Origin: JADHOX01 sp038120515
Lineage (GTDB): Bacteria > Pseudomonadota > Alphaproteobacteria > Rickettsiales > JABIRX01
Assembly (NCBI GenBank): GCA_038120515.1
Contig: JAYOLW010000008.1
Coordinates: 1-64,000, forward strand
Reading direction: 5' to 3'
DNA length: 64,000 nt
A program made the translations under genes and the position numbers. The notes under the pieces are model-generated. The model made no database searches. It was not told where the DNA came from and worked only from the letters and a program-made list of their open reading frames with translations. Within the stretch, counting starts at the first letter, position 1. Each line of letters begins with the position of its first letter. Below, piece by piece: positions 17,927-27,973 of the stretch.

Positions 17927-19201
17927 ATGGATCTTTACCTCTTATACCCAACCATTATATCCATTATCATTCTAATAATATTATCGGGCTTTTTCTCTTC
18001 TTCAGAAACTGCTTTAACATCATTATCTAGAGCAAAAATTCATAAATTAAAAAAACAAGGTAATAAAAGAGCTAAATTAGTGAGCGAACTTCGTAAAGAT
18101 AAAGATTTACTCATTAGCTCTATTTTAATTGGTAACAATATCGTTAATATCTTAGCATCAGTTTTAACAACAACGTTATTTATTAAAATTTTTAGTGATA
18201 GTGCAGTTGTTTTATCGACTATCACAATGACTTTGCTTTTGGTAATTTTTGCAGAAGTAATGCCAAAATCATATGCTATTTATAATGCAGAAAAACTATC
18301 TCTAAAAATAGCACCTTTGCTAAAATTATTCATGCTAATTTTAAATCCTTTTGCTAAAGTTCTTCAACTATTTACAAAAACAATACTATCGCCTCATCAT
18401 CATAAAAGTGAAAAAGAAGATCTAATTTCAGCAATTGAAGAATTAAGAGGAGTAATTGATCTTCATCAAAAAGAAGGTTTAATAATAAAAGAAGACAAAG
18501 AAATGCTAAATTCAGTATTAGACCTTTCTGAAACTGACGTTAATGCGGTTATGACACATAGAAAACATATGCATACAATTAACGCCGATACAGCAAATGA
18601 TGAAATTTTAGAACAAATGCTTAAAAGCCCTTATACTAGAATGCCAATATGGCGCAATAATAAAGATAATATCATAGGCATTATCCATGCTAAAGATTTA
18701 CTAAAGGCCCAAAGATATTCCACAAAAGAATTCAAAGAATTAGACATTACAAAAATAGCCTCACAACCATGGTTTATTCCTGACTCAACTCCACTTAAGG
18801 ATCAACTTTACGCCTTTAGAGAACAAAGAAATCATTTCGCTATTGTCGTCGATGAATATGGAGCAGTTCAAGGAATTATAACACTTGAAGATATTCTTGA
18901 AGAGATTGTTGGCGATATTAAAGATGAACATGACAAAGGCGCTTTAACCTCTTATAAACAAACTGGAGTTAATAGCATTATTGCCGATGGATCAACATCA
19001 ATAAGAGATATTAATAGAGATTCAGATTTTGAACTACCTGAAGATGAAGCCACATCTATTGCAGGCTTGTTAATTAATATAGCCGGTAAGATTCCAGAAA
19101 GAGGTGAAAGCTTTGTAATGAATAATTTTGAACTAAAAGTAATTGAAAAACATAAAACTCAAATAACAAAAATCAGTATCAAAAGAAATATTAACAACTA
19201 A
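17927..19201 (+). CDS. CNNM/CorC-family membrane protein (HlyC-like)
   Basis: 424 residues in the usual three-part layout. A DUF21/CNNM membrane domain with about four helices (LILSGFFSSSETALTSLSRAK, residues 16-40) comes first. A CBS pair follows (about 200-330: MTHRKHMHTI..., PLKDQLYAFREQRNHFAIVVDEYGAVQGIITLEDILEEIVGDI). A C-terminal CorC/HlyC transporter-associated domain completes it (about 345-420). Relatives handle magnesium or cobalt efflux; older databases call them hemolysins, and haemolysis should not be inferred. Position after aroB is conserved in alphaproteobacteria. Confidence 0.9.
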   Translation: MDLYLLYPTIISIIILIILSGFFSSSETALTSLSRAKIHKLKKQGNKRAKLVSELRKDKDLLISSILIGNNIVNILASVLTTTLFIKIFSDSAVVLSTITMTLLLVIFAEVMPKSYAIYNAEKLSLKIAPLLKLFMLILNPFAKVLQLFTKTILSPHHHKSEKEDLISAIEELRGVIDLHQKEGLIIKEDKEMLNSVLDLSETDVNAVMTHRKHMHTINADTANDEILEQMLKSPYTRMPIWRNNKDNIIGIIHAKDLLKAQRYSTKEFKELDITKIASQPWFIPDSTPLKDQLYAFREQRNHFAIVVDEYGAVQGIITLEDILEEIVGDIKDEHDKGALTSYKQTGVNSIIADGSTSIRDINRDSDFELPEDEATSIAGLLINIAGKIPERGESFVMNNFELKVIEKHKTQITKISIKRNINN

Positions 19202-19216
19202 AATTCTTTTACTAAT

Positions 19217-20437
19217 TTATGCTATTTTTTTTTTACTATCTAAAGAATCATATTGCTTCAAAGCCTTCAAGCCTGGTAAATCTTTACCCTCAAGCCATGC
19301 AAGAAAGGCTCCTCCTGCTGTAGAGATATAAGTAAAAGCATCTTTTAACCCAGATTGTTTAACAGCAGCTACAACATCGCCACCACCAGCAATAGATGTA
19401 AGGTTACCTTGACTAGAATATAAGGCAACAAAACGTGCAATTGACTCAGAACTAATATTAAAAGGCTTAAATTCAAAAGCACCAACAGGACCATTCCATA
19501 AAACAAGCTTTGAAGATTGTAGCTTTGTAGCAATATAACTAACAGATTCTGGACCAATATCAAGAATTAAATACTCGTTTGGAATATCACTAATATTAAC
19601 AACTTTGACATTTTTACCATCATTTATATCTTTAGCTATAACAACATCTTTTGGTAAGATTATTTCGCAATTTTGTGCTTCTGCAATTTGCAAAATATCC
19701 TTTGCCACATCGACATAATCAGCTTCATACATTGATTTTTTAATATCAATATTTTGTGCATGTAGAAATGTATTGGCCATAGCCCCACCAATTACAATAG
19801 CATCAGATTGACATGCTAAATGCTTTAATAATTCTATTTTAGTTGAAACTTTTGAACCACCAACGATTGACATCATAGGTTTGACAGGAGTTGCTAAATA
19901 TTGTTCTAAAGTTGTAATCTCTTCTTCAAGCAATAAACCAGGATAGGATGGTAGAAATTTTGTAATACCATCAATAGAACTATGCGCTCTATGAGAACAT
20001 GAGAAACTATCATTAATGTAAATATCAGCATAACTTGCTAATTCTTTTGAAAACTCAATATCATTTTCAGTTTCTTCTTTGTAAAATCTTAAATTTTCTA
20101 ATATCAATACTTCACCAAACTGCAATTCTGAAACAGCTTCTTGTGCTTTTCGCCCTCTACAATCAACTGAAAACTTAATATTTAAATTAGGTAAAAATTG
20201 CTGAATTTTATCTACAACTGGACCTAAAGAAAAATCAAGGTCAAACACACCCTTTGGTCTACCAAAATGCGAAATTAAAATAACCTTAGTATTTTGATTA
20301 ATAAGATAATTTATAGTTGGTAAAATTCTTTCAATTCTTTCAGTATCAGTAATTTTTCCGTGAACTATTGGAACATTTAAATCAACTCTTACTATTACCG
20401 TTTTATTTGCTAAATCAATTTGCTTAATACTAATCAT
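19217..20437 (-). CDS. pgk: Phosphoglycerate kinase
   Basis: Glycolytic enzyme transferring phosphate from 1,3-bisphosphoglycerate to ADP. The 406 residues show the N-terminal substrate motifs (VIVRVDLNVP, LISHFGRPKG, LILENLRFY, DIYINDSFSCSHRAHSS), the hinge (SIVGGSKVSTK) and the C-terminal nucleotide-binding region ending TSIAGGGDVVAAVKQ, then FTYISTAGGAFLAWLEGK. It ends with a Lys-rich tail (DSKKKIA). It follows gap in a transketolase-gap-pgk series on the minus strand, a common alphaproteobacterial glycolytic cluster. Confidence 0.97.
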   Translation of the reverse strand: MISIKQIDLANKTVIVRVDLNVPIVHGKITDTERIERILPTINYLINQNTKVILISHFGRPKGVFDLDFSLGPVVDKIQQFLPNLNIKFSVDCRGRKAQEAVSELQFGEVLILENLRFYKEETENDIEFSKELASYADIYINDSFSCSHRAHSSIDGITKFLPSYPGLLLEEEITTLEQYLATPVKPMMSIVGGSKVSTKIELLKHLACQSDAIVIGGAMANTFLHAQNIDIKKSMYEADYVDVAKDILQIAEAQNCEIILPKDVVIAKDINDGKNVKVVNISDIPNEYLILDIGPESVSYIATKLQSSKLVLWNGPVGAFEFKPFNISSESIARFVALYSSQGNLTSIAGGGDVVAAVKQSGLKDAFTYISTAGGAFLAWLEGKDLPGLKALKQYDSLDSKKKIA

Positions 20438-20447
20438 TAATTTTAAT

Positions 20448-21440
20448 TTACTCAGAGATTAATTTCATAACATCCAACATTCGACAAGCAAATGACCACT
20501 CATTATCATACCAAGCAGCAACTCTTGCAAAAGTTCCATCAATTACTTTTGTAGCTGTTGCATCAAAAATTGATGATTCATTAGTGTGGTTATAATCAAT
20601 TGAAACCAAAGGAAGATCGTTAAATCCCAACATATTAGAACTAGCAGATTTAATAAGTTGATTTATTTCTAATTCAGACATTGTTTTCTCTGTATTAAAA
20701 GTAAAATCAATCATTGAAACATTTGGAGTTGGAACCCTAATTGCACAACCATCTAGTTTACCCTCAAGATCAGTAATCACTTTACCAATTGCTTTAGCAG
20801 CACCAGTTGAAGTTGGAATCATTGAAAGCGCTGCCGCTCTCGCTCTTCTTAAATCTTTGTGGTTAGCATCAGCAATATTCTGATCATTTGTATAAGCATG
20901 AACAGTTGTTACATAGCCTCTAGTAATTTTATAATTATCATGCAACACCTTAACAATAGGAGCTAAGCAATTGGTTGTACAAGAACCAATAGAAATAATA
21001 TTGTCACTATCATTTAATAAATTATCATTAACTTTATAAATTATAGTTTTGATATCATCACTTTTTGCAGGAGCAGAAATTATAACCTTCTTAGCACCAG
21101 AATTAATATGTTTTTGACAACCTTCTCTTGTATTAAAAAAACCCGTACATTCCAAAACAACATCTACACCTAATTCAGACCAAGGTAAATTTTCAGGATT
21201 ACGCTCATGTAATGATTTTATTCTAGCACCATTTATAACAAAATGATCTTCATCAATTTTACAATCACCATTAAAACGACCATGTACAGAATCATATTTA
21301 AATAAATGTAGATCTTTTTCAATTGATCCCATGCCATTAATTGCTACTAATTCAAGGCCTTGATAATTATTCTCAAATAATGATCTAGCAACTGCCCTAC
21401 CTATTCTTCCAAAACCATTAATAGCAAATTTTATAGTCAT
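20448..21440 (-). CDS. gap: Glyceraldehyde-3-phosphate dehydrogenase
   Basis: Phosphorylating GAPDH of 330 residues. The N-terminal Rossmann fold begins FAINGFGRIGRAVARSL. The catalytic Cys lies in SIGSCTTNCLAPIVKVL, with its His partner in YVTTVHAYTNDQN. The stretch RRARAAALSMIPTSTGAAKAIGKV and the C-terminal AAWYDNEWSFACRM are also canonical. It sits 10 bases upstream of pgk and 17 bases after the IalB-like gene, so these are probably one transcript starting at transketolase. Confidence 0.98.
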   Translation of the reverse strand: MTIKFAINGFGRIGRAVARSLFENNYQGLELVAINGMGSIEKDLHLFKYDSVHGRFNGDCKIDEDHFVINGARIKSLHERNPENLPWSELGVDVVLECTGFFNTREGCQKHINSGAKKVIISAPAKSDDIKTIIYKVNDNLLNDSDNIISIGSCTTNCLAPIVKVLHDNYKITRGYVTTVHAYTNDQNIADANHKDLRRARAAALSMIPTSTGAAKAIGKVITDLEGKLDGCAIRVPTPNVSMIDFTFNTEKTMSELEINQLIKSASSNMLGFNDLPLVSIDYNHTNESSIFDATATKVIDGTFARVAAWYDNEWSFACRMLDVMKLISE

Positions 21441-21457
21441 TTCTCCAGTGTAAAAAA

Positions 21458-21916
21458 TTAATTAGTCCTTTCTATATAATATTTATATGCATCAGCAAAA
21501 CCATTCAAAGAAACATTTGTTTTTAATTGGTTTGTTACATCTATAAGTAATTTTTGTCCTTTTGACATCTGTACTGATAACGATTTTCTGTCTATCTGCT
21601 TAAAAAATGATGAAATACCAGTATTCATTGAAGACTCAACTGGATCATGATTATCAACAGTTAAAACTACACCATCACTAAGCAAAAGTTCATTATGAGA
21701 AAAAGCTAAATAATATTTAGTAAAAATTATTGCACCACCACCAAGATCATCTTCAAATTGAGTACCCAGAAAACAATCACCTTTTAAATCAGTTGAGTTT
21801 TGCAATTTACATGAAACTAACCATTCACCAAAAGCTTTATTATTTTCAACATAAGCATAGGATTTACTTAGTAACAAAACAAAAATAACAGCAATTTTAA
21901 TTAAACAATTAGTCAT
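21458..21916 (-). CDS. IalB-like secreted protein
   Basis: 152 residues with a signal peptide (MTNCLIKIAVIFVLLLSKSYA). The mature domain starts FGEWLVSCKL and contains CFLGTQF and the C-terminal signature VSLNGFADAY, the pattern of the invasion-associated locus B family, periplasmic or outer-membrane-associated proteins of alphaproteobacteria. The second conserved Cys pair of classical IalB is not evident, so assignment to the family is tentative. In Bartonella IalB is linked to erythrocyte entry, but most family members are not known invasins. Its start overlaps the transketolase stop by eight bases, tying it to a metabolic operon, which is a curious position. Confidence 0.6.
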   Translation of the reverse strand: MTNCLIKIAVIFVLLLSKSYAYVENNKAFGEWLVSCKLQNSTDLKGDCFLGTQFEDDLGGGAIIFTKYYLAFSHNELLLSDGVVLTVDNHDPVESSMNTGISSFFKQIDRKSLSVQMSKGQKLLIDVTNQLKTNVSLNGFADAYKYYIERTN

Positions 21917-23876
21917 TTAATACCTCACTTATTTGATTAGCAATATTTGAAACAGTCAAACCAAAGTGATCATAAACATATTCAGCTTCAGCAGATATAC
22001 CAAAAGTTTCAACACCAAAAAACTTACCCTTGCGACCAATAATTTTATACCAACTCATAGATATTCCAGCCTCAATAGCAAATATCGGTACATCTTTACC
22101 TAATAAAGCTTCTTTATATTCATCAGATTGTTGCTCAAATAACTCAACACAAGGCATCGAAACCAATCGAATCTTTTTGTCCTTCAATTCGTTGCAAACT
22201 TTATCTGCCAAACCAAGCTCAGAACCTGTAGCTATTATAATTGCATCTGGTTTTGAGTGATCCCTAATAACATAGCCACCTTTCTTAACCTGATTTTCAG
22301 TCGAATAATCTCTTTCGGTAAAATCGGTTTTTTGCCTTGTAAGACAAATTAAACTTGGACCAGTTTTGTTTTCAAGCGCACATTGCCAAGATTCAAGAGT
22401 TTCAACTATATCACATGGTCTAAAAACATTTAAATTTGGAATTGCTCTAAGTGATGCAATATGCTCAATTGGCTGATGTGTAGGACCATCAGAACCAAGA
22501 CCTATTGAATCATGAGTCATAATGTAAATAACCTGTTGTTGCATCAATGCTGACAATCTAATAGCAGGACGACAATAATCAGTAAAAACCAAGAATGTTC
22601 CACCAAAAGGAATCATACCACCATGAAGTGTCATGCCATTCATTATTGCAGACATTCCAAATTCTCTAATACCATAATAAATATAATTACCTAATGCATC
22701 ATCTGGTGTAATAGGTTTCATATTTGAAGATTTAGTATTATTAGAGCCTGTAAGATCAGCAGAACCACCAACTAGATTTGGAATCTTGTCACTTAAAAAC
22801 TCAATAACTTTACCAGAAGCTTGTCTTGTCGCCATAACTGGCTTGTCAGCAAATAATGATTTTTTAAAAGTTACTAACTCCTCTTGTATCTCATTATAAA
22901 AATTATTATCGATATATTTAGTTAAGCTTTTACCCTCTGGATTGTTTTGAAATTCTTTATTCCATCTATAATATTCAGGTAAGTTTCTGTCAATTATTGA
23001 ACGCCATCTATCAAGATCCTCAGAAGAAACAAAAAACTCTTTCTCACTAATACCTAATTTTTCTTTAGTTTTTAAAACTTCATCAGCACCTAAGGGAGCA
23101 CCGTGAGATGCCGAAGTTCCAGCCTTATTTGGTGAACCAAACGCTATTTGAGTTTTGCAAGCAATTAATGTTGGTTTATCTGAAAGCTTCGCCTTGGTAA
23201 TGGCATTATCAATTTGATGAAAATCATGACCATCAACAGACATTACATTCCAATTAGATGACTCGAATCTTTTAAGTTGATCATCGGTACATGAAATATC
23301 TACAGATCCATCAATAGTAATACCATTATCATCAAATAAAATAATTAACTTATTTAATTTATGATGACCAGCAAATGAAATAGCTTCATGAGAAATACCT
23401 TCCATCAAACAACCATCACCAACAATAGCATAAGTATGATGATTAATTAAACCTTTTCCAAATTTCGCAGCAAAAATTTTCTCTGCTAGCGCCATACCAA
23501 CTGCATTAGCAAAACCTTGACCAAGAGGTCCAGTAGTAGTTTCAACACCTTTTAACAATTCTACTTCAGGATGACCAGCAGTTTTAGAATGAAGTTGTCT
23601 AAAATTTTTAATATCATCAAGAGTTATATCTTTATAGCCAGTTAGATATAACAAAGAATATATAAGCATAGAACCATGACCTGTAGACAAAACAAATCGA
23701 TCACGATCAAACCAATCAGGGTCTTTAGGATTAAATTTTAAATGATTATGGAACAAAACAGTTGCAACATCAGCCATTCCCATAGGCATACCTGGATGAC
23801 CAGAAGCAGCTTTCTCAACAGCATCAATTGTTAAACCTCTAATGTTATTGGCAAGCGATTTTAAATTTAAAGACAC
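21909..23876 (-). CDS. tkt: Transketolase
   Basis: Thiamine-diphosphate enzyme of the non-oxidative pentose phosphate pathway, moving two-carbon ketol units. The 655 residues carry the family pattern: AASGHPGMPMGMADV at the N-terminus, LSTGHGSMLIYSLLYLTGY, TTGPLGQGFANAVGMALAE, and the cofactor motif VGDGCLMEGISHEA. The Pyr domain has TDYCRPAIRLSALM and HDSIGLGSDGPTHQPIEH. With tal (28922) and rpiB (53357) it makes ribose 5-phosphate and erythrose 4-phosphate; the latter feeds the shikimate pathway genes found nearby. Confidence 0.98.
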   Translation of the reverse strand: MSLNLKSLANNIRGLTIDAVEKAASGHPGMPMGMADVATVLFHNHLKFNPKDPDWFDRDRFVLSTGHGSMLIYSLLYLTGYKDITLDDIKNFRQLHSKTAGHPEVELLKGVETTTGPLGQGFANAVGMALAEKIFAAKFGKGLINHHTYAIVGDGCLMEGISHEAISFAGHHKLNKLIILFDDNGITIDGSVDISCTDDQLKRFESSNWNVMSVDGHDFHQIDNAITKAKLSDKPTLIACKTQIAFGSPNKAGTSASHGAPLGADEVLKTKEKLGISEKEFFVSSEDLDRWRSIIDRNLPEYYRWNKEFQNNPEGKSLTKYIDNNFYNEIQEELVTFKKSLFADKPVMATRQASGKVIEFLSDKIPNLVGGSADLTGSNNTKSSNMKPITPDDALGNYIYYGIREFGMSAIMNGMTLHGGMIPFGGTFLVFTDYCRPAIRLSALMQQQVIYIMTHDSIGLGSDGPTHQPIEHIASLRAIPNLNVFRPCDIVETLESWQCALENKTGPSLICLTRQKTDFTERDYSTENQVKKGGYVIRDHSKPDAIIIATGSELGLADKVCNELKDKKIRLVSMPCVELFEQQSDEYKEALLGKDVPIFAIEAGISMSWYKIIGRKGKFFGVETFGISAEAEYVYDHFGLTVSNIANQISEVLND

Positions 23877-24037
23877 CTAAAATATGAAAAAATTTTGTAA
23901 AAAAGTGGTGATTGGTATAACAATGTTCAAAAAAAAGTCAATTTTCCTTTTTTTAAATTTTAGCAAAAAATTTTAAAGATAAAATTCCTAGATTTTTGAA
24001 ATTTTTTTCCTATAAATGCCATGTTTTATAAGATTCA

Positions 24038-24949
24038 ATGGAAATTTATTTACCAATTGCTGATATTCCCATTAATATTTTTTCACTTCTGTTTATTGGC
24101 CTAACAGGTGGAATATTATCTGGCGTTTTTGGAATTGGTGGAGGTTTTATAGCTACTCCATTATTAATATTTCTTGGTGTTACACCACCAGTTGCCGTTG
24201 CATCATCAGCAAATCAAATAATAGCTTCATCATTTTCTGCATTTACATCCCATTACAAAAAAAAGAATATTGATTTTCACATGGGCACTATATTTATTTT
24301 AGGTGGATTAGCCGGTTCATCTGTTGGCGTATGGTTATTCAGCTATTTAAAACAATATGGCCAAATCGATTTAGTCATTTCACTTTGCTATATTGTAATA
24401 CTTGGCTTTATTGGTATATCTATGGCAGTTGAAAGCTTTTCAAACTTTACCAAAACAAACAAAAATCATGACTCAAAATTTTCAAAAAACAAACAAGCCT
24501 TTTTTGATAAATTACCATATAAAATTTATTTCGAAAAATCAGAACTTGAGATAAGCATTTTAGTTCCAGTCTTAACAAGCTTTTTCTCTGGAATTCTGGT
24601 CTCACTAATGGGAATTGGCGGCGGTTTTTTAATTGTTCCAGCATTAATTTATATAATCGGCATGCCGGCATCAATTGTTATTGGCACATCATTATTTCAA
24701 GTTATATTCATTACTGCAAATGTTACATTTTTACATGCGGTCACTACTCATTCAGTTGATATAGTACTTGCAACAATTTTGTTCAGTGCATCAGTAATTG
24801 GGGCACAACTTGGCATTCGTATTGGCTCAGTCATAAAAGCTGAAAAACTAAGGTTATTTCTTGCTTTAATAATTTTAGCTGTTGTTTCAAAATTAGTTAT
24901 GGGATTTGTAATTGAACCATCCAATCCTTTTTCAACATCCATGTATTAA
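24038..24949 (+). CDS. TauE/SafE-family anion exporter
   Basis: 303-residue integral membrane protein with about eight helices in two homologous halves. The first half has GLTGGILSGVFGIGGGFIATPLLIFLG and the second SGILVSLMGIGGGFLIVPALIYI, the duplicated glycine-rich signature of TauE/SafE (formerly DUF81). Members export sulfite or other small organic anions, but the substrate cannot be read from sequence. The next gene, five bases downstream, is the Alph_Pro_TM protein that accompanies TauE in many alphaproteobacteria, so the two probably work together. Confidence 0.9.
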   Translation: MEIYLPIADIPINIFSLLFIGLTGGILSGVFGIGGGFIATPLLIFLGVTPPVAVASSANQIIASSFSAFTSHYKKKNIDFHMGTIFILGGLAGSSVGVWLFSYLKQYGQIDLVISLCYIVILGFIGISMAVESFSNFTKTNKNHDSKFSKNKQAFFDKLPYKIYFEKSELEISILVPVLTSFFSGILVSLMGIGGGFLIVPALIYIIGMPASIVIGTSLFQVIFITANVTFLHAVTTHSVDIVLATILFSASVIGAQLGIRIGSVIKAEKLRLFLALIILAVVSKLVMGFVIEPSNPFSTSMY

Positions 24950-24953
24950 AAAA

Positions 24954-25712
24954 ATGATAAAAACCACCAATTTAATACATAGCCTTAAATATATTTTACT
25001 AATATTTTGGTTTTTTGGACAATCAGCTTTTGCAAATCAAGCTATATTTACAGCAATTTCTGAAGACAAAATAGATATATCCGCAAATTTCAAAGGCAAA
25101 AACATCTTATTATTCGGGGCCAAAGATGTTGCTGGACAAATATTTATTGTGGTCAGAGGACCTGAAAAAACATTTACCACCAGAAAAAAAGAAAAAATAT
25201 TTGGTTTTTGGGTTGAGAGAAAATTTATTGAATTTACCAACCTACCCAATTTTTATCAAATTAAAAGCAATGACAGCATCGAAACAATAGGTAATGAGAA
25301 TTTACTAAAAAATTTAGAAATTGGACTTGAAAATCTTTCATATCAATATGGTGGTAACGCATCAATTGATCAAACTAACCAATATCGTAACGCCTTAATG
25401 GAGTCGCAATTTAAGAACAAACTATTTTCGCAGAATTTTGGCCCTATAACTTATCTTAATAACACTTTCTTCAAGACTGAGATTTTCTTCCCAAAAACTA
25501 TCCAAGAAGGACTCTATACCATTGAAACATATTTAATTGATAACGATAAAATCAAAGCCCTACAAGTTCATAGAGTGCATGCTCGCAAAGTTGGCTTTGA
25601 ATCTTTTATTCACAAACTCGCAATCGAGAACTCAGTTATATATGGATTAATAGCAATTTTCTTAGCTATATTCTTTGGATGGTTTTCTAGTCAAATATTC
25701 TGGAAACCTTAA
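24954..25712 (+). CDS. Alph_Pro_TM family protein (TIGR02186-like)
   Basis: 252 residues from ATG 24954; an upstream in-frame TTG at 24912 lies inside the preceding gene and is rejected. A signal peptide or membrane anchor (LKYILLIFWFFGQSAFA) is followed by a periplasmic beta-rich domain with KIDISANFKGKNILLFGA, IFIVVRGPEKTFTTRKKEKI and FGFWVERKFIEFTNLPNFY. A single C-terminal membrane helix (about 229-248) closes it. This layout and motif set match the alphaproteobacterial protein family found next to TauE/SafE transporters. Biochemical function is unknown; an accessory subunit or regulator of the exporter is the natural inference. Confidence 0.85.
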   Translation: MIKTTNLIHSLKYILLIFWFFGQSAFANQAIFTAISEDKIDISANFKGKNILLFGAKDVAGQIFIVVRGPEKTFTTRKKEKIFGFWVERKFIEFTNLPNFYQIKSNDSIETIGNENLLKNLEIGLENLSYQYGGNASIDQTNQYRNALMESQFKNKLFSQNFGPITYLNNTFFKTEIFFPKTIQEGLYTIETYLIDNDKIKALQVHRVHARKVGFESFIHKLAIENSVIYGLIAIFLAIFFGWFSSQIFWKP

Positions 25713-25717
25713 ATCAT

Positions 25718-26074
25718 TTAAGACCAAAGCTCTTCTAAGTTAAACTCGTCTCTTGCCTCTGGTAAAAACAAATGAACAATAATGTCCAAACAATCAATCA
25801 GCACCCAATTACCAGAAGCTAAACCCTCGCAATGATATTTTGTGTCTAAATCTGAATGCTTAATATCAAATACAACTTTATCCGCCAAAGAAGATATATG
25901 TCTTGATGAAGTACCTGATGCTATTATCATATAATGACATAAATCAGTAGAATCCGATACATCCAAAATTGAAATTTCATCAGCTTTACCATCTTCTAAC
26001 GTTTTATTGATAAGATTTTTTAGACTTTCTAAATAATCGTTATTATCCACTGATAATTTATTTTTATCACTCAT
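25718..26074 (-). CDS. rsfS: Ribosomal silencing factor RsfS
   Basis: 118 residues of the RsfS/Iojap family, which binds ribosomal protein uL14 and prevents subunit joining during starvation. Recognisable stretches are KADEISILDVSDSTDLCHYMIIASGTSSRHISSLAD and YHCEGLASGNWVLIDCLDIIVHLFLPEAR, which closely follow the family. It starts five bases after ftsH, so it is the last gene of serB-ftsH-rsfS. In many bacteria rsfS is next to nadD and rlmH instead; here neither is present. Confidence 0.95.
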   Translation of the reverse strand: MSDKNKLSVDNNDYLESLKNLINKTLEDGKADEISILDVSDSTDLCHYMIIASGTSSRHISSLADKVVFDIKHSDLDTKYHCEGLASGNWVLIDCLDIIVHLFLPEARDEFNLEELWS

Positions 26075-26079
26075 AATTC

Positions 26080-27906
26080 TTATAATGTTGTTTTACGACC
26101 AGATGAATAGTTGGAACTTGAATCATTCTCACCTTTTTTAAAAGTTTTTGCAGTTAAAAGCTCTTTAATCTCATCTCCGGTTAAAGTTTCATATTGAAGT
26201 AACGCTTCAGCTAACTTATGCAAGTCTTTTGAATGTTTTTTAAGCAAGTCTTTAGCTTTCTTATAACCAGCCTCGACTATTTTTTTAACTTCTTCATCAA
26301 TCAAATTTGCTTTATCCATCGAGATATATTCTTCATTCGAAGCCTCATGTAAAACTGGACCAATTGCATCACACATACCCCATTTTGTTACCATGGCTTT
26401 GGCAATCTTAGTAGCATGCTCGATATCAGAAGAAGCACCTGAAGTAACTTTATCATATCCAAAAATCATCTCCTCAGCAACCCTACCTCCCATAGCGACA
26501 GCAATATCTGCATGAAGCTTTTCTCTAGTTGTTGAATAACGATCATCTTTAGGAAGACGCATAACCATTCCTAAAGCCCTACCCCTTGGAATAATTGTGG
26601 CTTTATGAATAGGATCAGATGCCGGAGAATAAAATGTAACAATCGCATGACCTGATTCATGAAAAGCAGTAAGTTTTTTTTCCTCCTCTTTCATTATCAT
26701 TGACTTACGTTCAGGACCCATCATAACTTTATCTTTTGCATATTCAAAATCTAGCATTGTAACTAATTTTTTATTAAATCTAGCTGCATGTAAAGCAGCT
26801 TCATTAATAATATTTGCAAGATCAGCACCAACAAATCCAGGCGTACCTTTTGCAATTACTTTCAAATCTACGTCTTTAGCCATCGGAACTTTCTCAGCAT
26901 GAACTTTTAAGATTTTTTCACGACCTAAGATATCTGGACTAGGAACAGTGATTTGCCTATCAAATCGACCAGGTCTAAGCAAAGCCTTATCCAATACATC
27001 AGGACGATTAGTTGCAGCAACAACAATGATATTTTCATGCTCTTGAAAACCATCCATTTCAACAAGAAGCTGATTCAAAGTCTGCTCTCTTTCGTCATTT
27101 CCACCACCAACTCCAGCACCTCTATGACGACCTACTGCATCGATCTCATCAATAAAGACAATACAGGGTGAGTTTTTCTTAGCTTGATCAAACAAATCTC
27201 TAACTCTTGAGGCACCAACACCGACAAACATTTCCACAAAATCAGAACCAGAAATGCTAAAAAAAGGAACCTTTGATTCACCAGCAATAGCTTTAGCAAG
27301 TAAAGTCTTACCCGTTCCAGGATTACCAATCAATAAACAACCTTTTGGAATTTTACCACCAAGCTTATTAAACTTTATTGGATTACGCAAAAAATCAACA
27401 ATTTCAGATAATTCCTCCCTTGCCTCATCTATACCGGCAACATCCTTAAATCGTATTTTTACATCCTTATCCATAAGCATTTTAGCTTTAGATTTAGCAA
27501 AACTTAATGGATTACCGGAACCTTTGCCAACTTTTCTAAGTAAATATACCCAGACAATTACAATAACAATTAAAGGCAGCCAAGATATTAAAGCTGACAT
27601 CAACGAGTTTTTAACTGAAGATTCACGACTAACTTTAATAGCAACATCAGCATTTTTTAGATCTTTAATAAGATCAGGATAATAAGGTAAATTTGTATAA
27701 AATTCTTGACCAGTTTTTAATGTACCAAACAAAGTATCATTATCTATAACAACAGACAAAACATTGCCAGCGTCAACCTGATCTAATAAAGATGAAAACT
27801 CTAACTCATTTTTATTGTTAGTATTTGTTGACAAGCTATTTACAAGCAAAAACATTAAGGTAAAAATTATCACCCAAGTAAGAAAGTTTTTATTATTTTT
27901 GTTCAT
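26080..27906 (-). CDS. ftsH: ATP-dependent zinc metalloprotease FtsH
   Basis: Membrane-bound AAA protease degrading misfolded membrane proteins and regulatory substrates. Of 608 residues, two N-terminal membrane helices (about 9-24 and 107-125) flank a small periplasmic domain. The AAA module has Walker A GNPGTGKT, Walker B CIVFIDEIDAVGR and the second region of homology (ATNRPDVLDKALLRPGRFDRQ). The zinc site HESGH is near residue 416, with the third ligand in the downstream protease domain. HflK and HflC, which form its regulatory scaffold, are encoded 2.6 kb away on the other strand. Confidence 0.98.
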   Translation of the reverse strand: MNKNNKNFLTWVIIFTLMFLLVNSLSTNTNNKNELEFSSLLDQVDAGNVLSVVIDNDTLFGTLKTGQEFYTNLPYYPDLIKDLKNADVAIKVSRESSVKNSLMSALISWLPLIVIVIVWVYLLRKVGKGSGNPLSFAKSKAKMLMDKDVKIRFKDVAGIDEAREELSEIVDFLRNPIKFNKLGGKIPKGCLLIGNPGTGKTLLAKAIAGESKVPFFSISGSDFVEMFVGVGASRVRDLFDQAKKNSPCIVFIDEIDAVGRHRGAGVGGGNDEREQTLNQLLVEMDGFQEHENIIVVAATNRPDVLDKALLRPGRFDRQITVPSPDILGREKILKVHAEKVPMAKDVDLKVIAKGTPGFVGADLANIINEAALHAARFNKKLVTMLDFEYAKDKVMMGPERKSMIMKEEEKKLTAFHESGHAIVTFYSPASDPIHKATIIPRGRALGMVMRLPKDDRYSTTREKLHADIAVAMGGRVAEEMIFGYDKVTSGASSDIEHATKIAKAMVTKWGMCDAIGPVLHEASNEEYISMDKANLIDEEVKKIVEAGYKKAKDLLKKHSKDLHKLAEALLQYETLTGDEIKELLTAKTFKKGENDSSSNYSSGRKTTL

Positions 27907-27973
27907 TAAATAATTTAAATTTTATTGAAGGATTTTAGCTAGGTTAAATATAGTTACAATCACAAATTAATTT

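Noticed and set aside
24912..24953. Longer N-terminus of the Alph_Pro_TM protein from a TTG
   Set aside because: It overlaps the end of the TauE gene, and the downstream ATG gives a clean signal peptide.
27254..27682. 142-codon plus-strand frame opposite ftsH
   Set aside because: It lies fully antisense to an unmistakable gene and has no recognisable domain.
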